DNA of 64,000 nt from Aedes albopictus (Eukaryota; Arthropoda; Insecta; Diptera; Culicidae), in the NCBI RefSeq assembly GCF_035046485.1, contig NC_085138.1, forward strand, positions 19,535,440 through 19,599,439, written 5' to 3'. The position numbers and the translations under genes were made by a program. This document shows, piece after piece, positions 23,726-34,843 of this stretch (positions are counted from its first letter, which is position 1; each line of letters starts with the position of its first letter). The notes under the pieces are model-generated. The model saw only the letters and a list, made by a program, of their open reading frames with translations. It did not search any database and was not told where the DNA came from.

Positions 23726-24202
23726 TTTGTAATTCTTCTAGAATTTAGTTGACATTTTTTTTTTCAGGATATCCGGCGATTTTTCTTAAGCAAATGCAAA
23801 ACAAAAAGAAATGTTAATATATTTTGGAGGCAAAATTTAAATTTTATAAATAGATGGACAAATAGTTGCAGTCTTACTCAAAAGAATCACAACATATCAC
23901 ATACATCTTGCCAGTAGACAGTAATTCGAAGTTCTTATGACAAAAAACATATCAAGAGACATTTCTTGCACTACTTTTTTTTCTTGCTTTACATTTTTTT
24001 CGTGAAGTTGAATTTTGTGGGGGCCCCTAAAATGTGGGGGCCCGGGGCCCTGGCCCCCCTGGCCCCCCTCTAAATCCGGCACTGCATAGCCACTTAATAA
24101 TAAACTTGCATAAATTTATGAACGCTTTAAAAAATCGCATGAAAATTGTCGAAATGCCAGCATTTTGAAAATGAGTTATTGGGGATCGGGCACGTGAAGG
24201 TT

Positions 24203-25039
24203 AATATGAGTTTATCATGGCCTTGCTTGGCCGCCATCGTCGACTTATGCACGTGATAGGCACCTGGAGAGTTTTGAAGATGTTATTACTGGTCCTTGAC
24301 AGTCCCTAGGAGAGTAAGGGGCCCATCGTGGTTTTACACCGTTTTTATCATATTCTAAGGAATAAGCATGATGAACTTGAAATCCCACACTTTATGAACC
24401 TAAATGGCAGCCGGATTTCAGCCACCTTCATATGCTTAGCTGGCGACAACGGTAAAATCGTAAAACGCATAAAAACCGCCAACATCAACAAAACACATTG
24501 ACATTTACTCGCCTACATACATACTGCTAATAAAAGCCGCCAAACGCCAGAAAAAAGGGAAAACAGCAAATTCAGCTGTTTGATGCCACCGCGATAAAAG
24601 AGCACCTTTGCACCATTGATGGATGATGTTTGCGTAGCCTTTGGGCGACTGCATGCACGGTATTATAGGGTGACTTTTACCAACTCATTCGCGTTTATAT
24701 TTAGGTTTATTTTATCGTCTGTTTTCTATACTTTTGCCACCGGTTTCATTCGTTCATTGTTTTATTATTTCTTCTCCTTTCTTTTATGCTCGGTTGCAAT
24801 TAGCTGCTAACTGCATTACGATGCAAATTTCGCGTTTCGCTTTTGATCTCACCCTCAGTTTTAAACCGACGAAAAACATCTTCTAATTTTACCCTTTCCT
24901 GGTTTCGTTTCATTTTCAGGACAATTATAATATTGGATAATCGGTTCATTACCGTCGGTCCTGGATCAAACGGTTTTACGCGAAGTGAAGAATCGAAGAA
25001 TCGCATCGAGAACAGAACCAAGGCAAACGGGGTCGCGCG
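24203..25039 (+). promoter_or_regulatory. ash1 upstream region and 5' leader
   Basis: Unique-looking sequence between the last upstream transposon and the ash1 start codon. TTTCGTTTCATTTTCAG ending at 24919 is a good splice-acceptor match, so a leader intron may end there, with the leader continuing from 24920 to 25039. No clear TATA box was found. The transcription start cannot be placed. Confidence 0.4.
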
Positions 25040-25296
25040 ATGACGACGGTCAAGAGCACGCCGCCGGTGGAATCGAAACCACCCGGCAAGTCGCCACTGT
25101 CGTCCTCGTCGTCTTCGTCCTCGTCGTCCGATTCGGACGATGGATCCGACACTTCGTCTGATTCCGACTCGTCGTCGGTGGCGTCGACGAGCAAAACCAG
25201 CAGCAAGCAGAGCTCGGACAAGAAGGATCAGCAACAGCAACAACAGCAGCAGCACCCGCAACAACAGCAACTACAGCAGCAGTTCAGCGTTATGAG
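25040..25296 (+). CDS. ash1: ash1 coding exon 1
   Basis: Starts at ATG with G at -3. Encodes residues 1-85 plus two bases of codon 86. It contains a serine run, alternating Ser/Asp, then a Gln-rich tract from CAG/CAA repeats (about 25230-25280) that is prone to length change. The donor is ATGAG|GTAGGG. Without splicing the frame stops at 25298-25300. The two leftover bases AG join C at 45595 to give a Ser codon in the frame of exon 2, which supports the 20,298-bp intron. The antisense ORFs here are shadows. Confidence 0.9.
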
Positions 25297-28200
25297 GTAG
25301 GGACGGGGGGGAATTTGTTAATGGGGTTTGAAATGTACAAAATTGGCGCATAGCTTCAGGAGAAAAATTACTATTTTATTAGTAAGGCCGGAACAAATCT
25401 CATTTTCTTCTTTTGTCACTTTACTCGTTGACTCGTCCAGGGGGGGGGGGGGGGGGGGCGATAAATAATTAAGGTATTTGATGAAAAATTACCCAAACAA
25501 CTGGGCAGAATCGCCAAACTCAACGGATTTGTTAAGAAATTTTCTCGGCGACTCTAATTTCACTTTAAAAAAATTCAATTCCTAAATAATTTATTTTTGT
25601 CCCCCTCAAAATGTCGAATTCCGACAACAAATTTCCCCCTTTGGGGGGTGACATAAGAGAAAATCGAAATTTGTGTCAGCCTAATTCTCACTAGCGTGCG
25701 CAGGGTTCTTGCTTAGGGGGGGCACTATAATAATGGTGCAATATATGTATGATCATGGTGCAAAATAGAATGATGGTGTTACACGCAATATGAATTCCCA
25801 AGTAGGGGTTTCAACATGTTGTGGTGCCAACATCACCAAGTACTTCATATTGGGATTCTAGAGAAGGCTTCGGATGGTAATGATTTCAAGGCAATAGGAA
25901 TCTTAAATGTCAAGTCATTATCTCGACTCTTATAAAGTTTATAAACGTATCAAATACAATGGAGAATATCTAGAAAATTATCAATTAGAAAAAAAAAATA
26001 TTGTCGTTGTGAAAGAATTTTGATCCTAAACAATTAATGGTGCTCGGAGAATGTCAGAACTCCTAGATAGAACATTTTGATCGGAATTCTTATTGCAATC
26101 TACAGAGATTCCTCCAGGATTTCTCCAAAGATTCGTGCATGAGTTCCTTCAGGAATTCCCTCAAAAAATCTTCCAATAATTCCTTCAGAAATTCCTCCAG
26201 GAAGTCTCATATATTTCTTCAGAAATTCCTCAAATAATTCCTCCAGTAAATACTCCAGGAATTCTTCCAAAATTACCTCCAGCAATTCCGCCTGAAATTT
26301 CTTCTAGGAAAAATCCACTAGAAATGTCTGCCCCCAATATTTCCTCCAGGGATTCCTCTAGGAGTTGCCCCACGGAATCCCCTAGAAAATCCTAAAAGAA
26401 TTTCTGAAGAATATCTTCCTGGAATTCCTTGAGAAATTTCTCCAGGAGTTCCTTCAGAAAATTATCCAGGAAATTCTCAACGAATTTTTTCAGGAATTTC
26501 TTCAGGGATTCATCCATGAATCATTTAAAAAAATCCTTCTTAAATTCCTCAACAAATTCCTCCAGAAATTTCTCGAAAAATAACGCCACGAGTTCCTACA
26601 GGAATGCTTCAAAACAAAAAAAATCCTCCAAGAATTCCTCATGAAATTCCTCCAGGGATTTCTCCAGAAAATCCTCTAGGAATTTTAGCCAGAATTTCTC
26701 CAGAGAATCCTAAAATGTCTCCCGGAACTCTTCCAAAAATTTCGCGATTAATCTCTACAGGAAATCCTCCACAGATTCCTCCAGTAGTTTCTCCAGGATT
26801 TTTTCAGGAATTCAGTCAGGGATTGAATAATGAATTTCTTCTGAAATTCCTCCAGATATATCTTTAGAAATTCCTCGAGGGGTTCCTTCAGACATTTCTT
26901 TAGAAATTCCTCCAATATCCAACCAGTGATTTCTTTCAGGAATCCTTCCACGGATTCCTGCAGAAAATCCTAAAGGAATTTCTTCCAAAACTCTTCCAGG
27001 AATACCTCCAAGCAATCCTCTAGGAATTTCTTTAGGATTTTTTCCAAAAATTTCTTAAGGAATTTCTCCAGGGATTCATTACTGAATTTCTTCACAAATT
27101 CCTCAGAAACTTCTTCCAGAAATTCCTCCAGAAATTCCTTCAGAAATTCCTCGAGTAGTTCTTTCAGACATTTCTCCAGGAAGCCTCATATATTTCTCCA
27201 GAAATTCTTCAAATAAATCCCCCAGGAATTCCTCCAGTAAATACTCCTAAAATTCCTCCAGAGATCCCTCCTGACATTTTTCTAGGAAAACTCCTGAATG
27301 TCTGTCTGTCAGAATTCCCCCAATATTTCCTCCACGGATGCCTCCATAACATGCTAAAGGAATTTCTCACGGAATTCTTCCAGGTATTCCTCAAGAAATT
27401 TCTCCAAGGATTTTTCCATGGATTCCTTCATGGAATTCTCAAACAATTTCATCAGAAATTCCTTCATGGATTTCTTCAGAAATTCCGCAAAAAATCCTCC
27501 AGAAATTCCAGGAAGCCTCGTATATTTCATCAGAAATTCCTGAAATAATTCCTCTGGTAAATACTCCAATAATTCCTCCAGAGATTCCTCCTGAAATTTT
27601 CTTTTAGGAATGACTGTCAGAATTCCTACAATATTTCATCTAGGGATTCCTCAAAGAATTGATCCACGCATTCCTCCAGATAATCCTAAATTAAATGGAA
27701 CTCTTCCAGGAATTCCTCCTAGAATTCCTCGAAAAATTCCCCCATGGATTCCTCCAGGGAATTCTCAAGGCATTTCTTCAGGAATTCCTCCGAGGATTCA
27801 TTCATGAATTTCTTCAGAAATTCCGCAAAAATTCCTCCGCAAAAATTCTTTCAGAAATTTCTTAAGAAAGAGCGCCAGAAACTCTACCAGGAACTCCTCC
27901 AGGGATTCCTCTAAAAAATCCTCTGGGAAATTTTTCACCAGAACTACAGGGATTTCTCCTTGCATTCTTCAAAGAATTCCTCAAGAACTTTTTCTAGGAG
28001 TTTCTCAAGGAGTTCCTGCAGGGATTCCTTGAAAAATTTCTTCAGAAATTCTTAAAAAAAACCCTGCAGAAATTCCTCCAGAAATTCCTTCAGAAATTTC
28101 TCGAGGAGTTCCTTCAAAATTTTCTCCATGAAGCCTCATGTATTTCTCCAGAATTTCCCCAAATAATTCCTCCAGTAAATACTCCATAAATTTCTTCAGA

Positions 28201-31200
28201 ATTACCTCCAGAAATTCCTCCAGAGATTCCTCATGAAATTTCTTCTAGAAAAAATCCTCTAGGAATGTCTGCCAGAATTTCTTCAATATTTCTTCCCGAG
28301 ATTCTTCAAGGAATTGCTCTACAAATTCCTCCAGAAAATCCTAAAGGAATTTCTCCTGGAACTCTTCCAGGAATTCCTCCTGGAATTTCTCGAGCAATTC
28401 TTCCATGGATTCCTCCAGGATAATCTACAGGAAATTCTCAAGGACTTCTTCAGGGATTCATTCCTTCAACGATTTATTCATGAATTTCTTCAAAAATTCA
28501 TCCAGAAATACCTCCAGGAATTACTCCACAAAATCCTCTAGGAATTCCTCCAGAGAATCTTAAAGGAATGTTTCGCGGAACCCTTCCAAGAATTCCTTCA
28601 GGAATTTCTCAAGGCATTCATTCAGGGATTTTTCCAGGAAATCCTTCACGGAATCCTCCACATAATCCTAAATCAATTTCTCCTAGAACTCTTTTAGGAA
28701 TTCCTCCAGGGATACTTCCATGGAATCCTCATGAAATACCTCCAAGGATTGCTGACAGAATTCCTACAGAAAATTCTCTAAGAATTTCTACCAGAATTCC
28801 TCCAATATTGTCTCCAGGGTTTCTTCCAGAAATTCCTCGACTAATACCTCCAGAAAATCCTAAAATATATTTTTCCGGATCTTTTCCGGGAATTTCTCTA
28901 GGAATTCCTACAGAGATTTCTTCATGGATCCCTCCGAAATTTCTTCGGGAATTCATCCATGAGTTTCTTCAAAAATTTCTCAAAAAAAAAATCCTTTATT
29001 AATTCCTCGAGGACATTCCTCCAGGAAGCTTTAAATATTTGTCCAGAAATTCCTTAAAGAAGTCATCCAGGAATTTCTCTAGTTATTCCTCTAAGAATTC
29101 ATATATGAATTCCTCCAAAAAAATCTGGAGGAATTTATCCAGAAATACCTCCCGGAATGCAAACATGGATTCTCCCAGAAATTTCTTCAGAGATTCCTGA
29201 AGAAAATCATCCAGGAATTTCTGCAGGAATTCCTCCAGGAATGTTTGGCAAAAAATACCTCAAAGAATTCTTTCGGGAATTCCTCCAGAAATTCCTCCAT
29301 TCATTCCTTCAAAAATTTCTTCAGTAATTCCATCTTGAATTTCTACAGGGATTCCTCCAGGAATTTCTGCAAGGATACCTTAAGGAATTCTTGCTTGGAT
29401 TTCTCCAGAAAATCCGGCATTCCTCCGGGAAGCCTTAAATATTTGTCCAGAAATTTCTTAAAGAATTTATCCAGGAATTTCTCTAGTTATTCCACCAAAA
29501 AAATCTTCAGGGATTTATCCAGAAATACCTCCCGGAATTCAAACATGGATTCCTCCAGGAATTTCCCCAGAGATTCCTTAAGAAAATCATCCAGGAATTT
29601 CTCCAGGAATGTTTCGCAAAAAAATCCTCAGAAAATTCTTTCGGAAATTCCTCCAGGAACTCCTCCATTATTCCTGCAAAAATTCCTTCGTTAATTCCAT
29701 CTTGAATACCTCCGGGAATTTCTACAGAGATTCCTCCAGGAATTTCTGCAAGCACTCCTAAATGAATTCCTGCTCGGATTTCTCCAGAAAATCCTGAAGA
29801 AATTTCTCCCGGAACTCTTCCAGGAATTCCTCGAGAAATTCTACATACATTTTTTCAGGATTTTTTTCTGGAATTTTTCAAGGAATCTCTCCAGAAATTT
29901 CTCCTGGGACAACTATAAAAATTTCTCTATTAATTGCTCCAGAAAATCATCTTAAACATTCTTCATGGATTCCTCCAAGAATTCCTCTAGGTATTCCTAC
30001 AAGAATTTATCCACGGTTTTCTCCAGAAAAAAAACTTCTCCTGGAACTGTTCCAGGAATTCTTTGAAAAATTTCATCAGGTATTCCCCCATAGATTTCGC
30101 CAGGAATATCTACAGGAATTCCTCCAGGAATTCATCAATGATTTTTTTAGATATTCCTCAAAAATCCCTCTAGGAATTCTTTTGCTCGAGGAGTTCCTTT
30201 AATCATTCCTTCAGGAAGCCGCAAGTATTTTTCCAGAAATTTTTCAAAGAATTCCTTCAGCAAATCTTCCAGAAATTCTTCCAGGAATTCCTACATTTTT
30301 TTTAGGAATTTCTCCAGAAAAACCTCTAGGGATTCTTCCAGAAATTTCTCTAATAATTCTTCAGGGATTGATCCTTGAATTGCTTTACGGATTCCTTCAG
30401 GAATTCCTCCTAGGATTACAGAAGGGATTTCTCTAGGAATTTTTCCAAAGCTTTCTCTAGGATTTTCTCAATGAATGTCTCCAGGGATTCCTCCAAGTAT
30501 TCCTCCTGAAAATCCTCCAGAAATTCTTCCAATGATTCTTGAAAGCATGTCTCCAGAAATTCCTCCAAGAATTTTTTTCGCGGATTCTTCCAAAAATTCC
30601 TTCAGAAATGACTCCACTGATTCCTCCAGAAATTGCTCCACAAATTCCTCCAGAGATTTTTCCAGTTATTTCTGCAAGGATTCGTCATTGAATTCCTCGA
30701 GTAATTCTTCCACAAATTCATGCAGGAATTTTTCCAAAAAATCCTTCAGGAATTCCTACAGCAATTCATCCTGGAATTCCTCCAGGAAATTTTTCAAGGA
30801 TTCCTTTAGAAATGCCTTCAGGGAATTCCTGCAATAATTTTTCCAGCAATTCCTTTAGTAGTTCCTCCTGCAAATTCTACAGGAATTTCTCTAGACTCCT
30901 CTTCCAGTTTTTGAGAGCTACGTTCAAGAATTTTTTCAAGCACTTCTTTAGTAATGCCTTCAGGGATTCCTCCAGAAAGTCCTTCAAGGATTCCTCCTTA
31001 AATTTCTCCAGGGATTTCTCCCGGAATGCCTTCACGGATTTCTACAGATATACGCCACGATTACGCATTGAAAGCTTTAGTAATGCATAAAATTTAACGA
31101 TGGTGCATTATTTCGCAATTAGACACATATTTGATTCAAAGATGGTGCGTGAGATGGTGCCTGGATGATTCTGTGAACATCATGGTGGTGCATGGAATGA

Positions 31201-34200
31201 ATGATGTATGTATGGTGCATTAGCTATGATTCTGTTATACTCGTCATGTTTCATATTAAGGTGCACATGCAATTCGTGCAAAGGTGCAGGAAACTCAATG
31301 TGGCACAGAAATCATGTTGATTCCAGGTACGTGGAATGCTATTTTGTATGCGAAATGCCAAAATGGTGCATCAAATTCAAATGTAAACCACATCATTATG
31401 GTGCATAAGATACCTAGATGGTATAATGAATGCCAAAATGGTGCATGAAAAACTTTGAAGAAGGCGTATCATGTTAGTGTGCTGCATTAGTTGTCGCCGT
31501 TATTCAAAGATTATCAACATGTTGCACGGTTAGGTGCACGAATTGCAAAAATGGTACATAGAATACAAAATAAAAGTATTTTAGGTGATGCACACAACAT
31601 AATGGTGCATCAGATGCCTAGATGATGGTGCTTGGAAAGCTTTGATGGTGCATGAAATTTAACGATGGTGCATAACAGTATGATGCATTTGATTTCTAGT
31701 TGATTAAAAGATAGTGCATGAGATCAGCATAATGTGTGGATACCTAGTTCATTATGTGGACGCTTTGAAGAAGGTACATGATGTTAGTGTGCTGTATTAC
31801 TTGTCACCGAGATTCAGCGACACTCGACATTGTGTATGGCTAGGTGTACGAATTGCAAAAATGGTGCTTGGAATTCAATGTGGTACCGAAGTCACCATGG
31901 TTCACGTACATGGATTACAGTTTTGGAATACGAAATGCCAAAATGGTGCATGTTATTCTAATATGGCGCTGACATCACTGATTAGTTAAAAGATGGTGCG
32001 TAAGATTAGCCTAAAAATGATTCTGAGAACATCGTGGGTGTGCATGAGATACTAAGAAATTGTATGTATCAGGGGTGCATTTGTTGCCTCCATGATTCAG
32101 TGATTCTCAACATTGGGTGATTAGATCCAAAATGCAAGAATTGCAAAAATGATGCATAGAATTAAATGTGGTGCGGAAGTCAACATGGATCAGGTACATG
32201 GAATACACTTTGGTGTACGATATAGCAAAATGGAGCTTATGAAATTCAAATGTGAATTAAATGCTTAGATGACGCGTGAGATGGTGCTTAGATATTTATG
32301 TGATCATCATGGTGGTGCATGGAATGCAAAGGAGCTACATGATGTTTGTATGGTGCATTAGTTTTACCATTATTCAGTTATACTCAACAAATTCCATATG
32401 TAGGTGCACGAATTGCAAAGATGGTGCAGGAAACTCAATACGGCACAGAAATCAACATAGACCAGGAACAAGGAATGCTATTTTGTATGCGAAATGTCAA
32501 AATGGTGCATCAAATTCACTTGTGAACCACATTATAATGGTGCATAAGATGCCTAGATGATATAGTGAATGCCAAATTGGTGGTTGGAAAGCTTTGAAGA
32601 AGGTGCATGATGCTAGATGATGCATTAGTTGTCACCGTTTTTCAAAGCTTATCAATATGGTTAGGTGCACGAATTGCAAAAATGGTGCATAGCATACAAA
32701 AAATGTATTTTATGTGATGCTCACGGCATTACGGTGCTTTAGATGCCTAGATGATATGATAAACGCTGAAATGGTGCTTGAAGAGCTGAAATGGTGCTTG
32801 AAGAGCTGTGATGGTGCATGAAGTTTCATGATGGTGCATATCAGTATGAGGTATTAGATACTTAATTGATAAAATACATTTCATGCGATCATCATAATGC
32901 GTGGATACCTAAATCATTCATCATGATGGTGTATTGAAAGCTTTGAAGAAGGTGCATGATGTTAGTGTGCTGTATTAGTCGTCACTGCTATTCAGTGATA
33001 CTCGTTATTTTGTATGGCTAGGTGCACGAATTGCAAAAATGGTGCTTAGAATTCAATGTGGTGCCGAAGTTACCATGGTTCACGTACATGGAATACAGTT
33101 TTGGAATACGAAATGCCAAAATGGTGCATGTTATTCGAATATGGTGCTGACATCACTGATTAGTTAGAAGATGGTGCGTGAGTTAAGCCTAGATGATTCT
33201 GAGAACATCATGGTTGTGCATGAGATACTAAGAAATTGTATGTGTCAATGGTGCACCATGGCTCAGTGATTCTCAACATTGCGTGGTAAGATCCAAGGTG
33301 CAAGAATTGCAAAAATGGTGCATATATTTTTTTATAGAAGGGGGGGGCAAGTGCCCCCCCTTGCCCCCCCCCTGTGCACGCTAGTGCTATAGACCATATG
33401 ACCGTTGATTTTTTTACACAGTTTTGGAACTGGACTGACATTTATCCTCTGTAGAGCAAAATTGGGGCAAAAGTTCGAGTGGGGCAAGAGTTTCTTTTGA
33501 AGTTTTTGAGCTCAATTCAAATTATTTTTTTCGGGTGTCAAGGTTGTTCAAAGCCTTTTTGAAAAGTTATGACAAAATGTTGGTTTTTGATCCAAAATAT
33601 GTAATTTGCGATGATCTTTCCAACGCATGAATTGGAATTGTAATGAAATCGAATTCGGTCTTTAATTTTGGGGCGTAACTAGGTATATTTTGAAGATGCT
33701 TTAGCAAGTTTTTGTAAAAAAGATTTGGAAATCATATTTTACACATAGTGGGGCAAAAGTTCGAATTGTGGGGCAACTTTAGGTAAAACCCTAAAATTCT
33801 GCAAAATGTACTGTATGTACATAATATTTCTAAAAATGATGGAATTAGTGAAAAAATTCGATCGAAGTTGAAAAAAAAAAGTTGTTTTATCTGAATTTTG
33901 CGGAAAACTACTAATTTTTGGTGTAGAGTAAAGTGGGGCAAAAGTTTGAGTGGGGCAAGAGTATCTTTTGAAGTTTTTGAGCGCAATTCAAATTATTTCT
34001 TTCGGGTGTCAAGGTTGTTCGAAACCTTTTTAAAAAAGAGTCTTTCACTCCAAAAATTATGAAAATTGATCAATATTTCGAAAAGTTATGACAAAATGTT
34101 GATTTTTTATCAAAAAATAATAATTTGCAATGGCCCTTCCAACGCATGGATTAGAATTTTAATGAAATCGATCACGGTCATTTATTTTGGGGCGTAACTA

Positions 34201-34792
34201 GGTATATCATGTATAACTTTTTGCAAAAAATATTTGGAAATCATATTTTACATATAGTTCGAATTCTCGATCATCAACGATCAAATCTGACTATACATGT
34301 CAATGGTTGCTACTCCGTTATTGATCTGAGCTGGTACCAATTGCACTGAGATCCAAATGAATAAGGGCTCGGACACTCCACTTATTCTCAAAGTGCAATT
34401 CTAGCAGCTCATACATTTTGGATCAATACCGGCGCCGGCCACGTCCCTATAGTCAGTTGGGAAGGGAAAGGAATGTTAGAGTGTGCTGGTTGTTGCTACT
34501 AAAGACCGAGATCACCTCTGCATCCCCACATCCAGCACGGACTGGGGTATTTGTTAGACGGAAAGGATGGGAGATCTGGGAGTCACCGTTGGGTCGATGA
34601 TGCGATCCATGGATAGGGGGTTATTTATAGTGTTCGTAAGGTGACACAGTACGCTTTGGTTGCATAACTTGTAGGCGTTATATACACTGTGCTGTGAGTG
34701 GAAATTGGAAGGGAGGGAAACGACTTTTTTCCAATTCGTTTCTGGTTCTAGCGATGGCTATGAACATATGAATATACATGAGTTGTATATGT

Positions 34793-34843
<51 letters not shown>

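Larger units (their letters stand above)
21124..24084. mobile_element. hAT element, non-autonomous, 8-bp target duplication
   Basis: CATAGCCA stands at 21116-21123 and 24085-24092. The ends are CAGGGCCAGATTTACA and the complement of TCTAAATCCGGCACTG, followed by G/C-rich GGGGGCCCGGGG blocks in inverted orientation. No transposase reading frame is seen in its 2961 bp. It holds two further hAT-type insertions. Confidence 0.9.
20211..24202. mobile_element. Composite element bounded by inverted repeats of about 85 bp
   Basis: AACCTTCACGTACCCGACCC at the left matches the complement of GGGATCGGGCACGTGAAGGTT at the right. The match continues through AAAATGCTGGCATTTCG and CATGCGATTTTTT. Everything between, including the hAT elements below, has accumulated inside. 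The target duplication is unclear. Confidence 0.65.
25689..33385. mobile_element. 7.7-kb element with CACTAGCGTGCGCAGGG ends
   Basis: The left end CACTAGCGTGCGCAGGG matches the complement of CCCTGTGCACGCTAGTG at the right in 16 of 17 positions. G-run/C-run blocks lie just inside both ends. ATGGTGC motifs lie near both ends (25734-25790 and 31085-33320), suggesting one element. The middle is a 5-kb 12-bp array. No transposase is seen. Ends of this style are hAT-like, but I could not find a target duplication. Confidence 0.6.

Noticed and set aside
26090..31060. Heat-shock-element-like array from GAA/TTC spacing
   Set aside because: GAA and TTC alternate with 0- and 6-bp gaps, not the 2-bp gaps needed for heat-shock factor.
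26100..31090. Many ORFs of 60-150 codons on both strands with NSSR, IPPG and LEEF patterns
   Set aside because: They are translations of the 12-bp unit, which lacks stops in several frames. The same stretch gives equally long ORFs on both strands, with no conserved start or domain.
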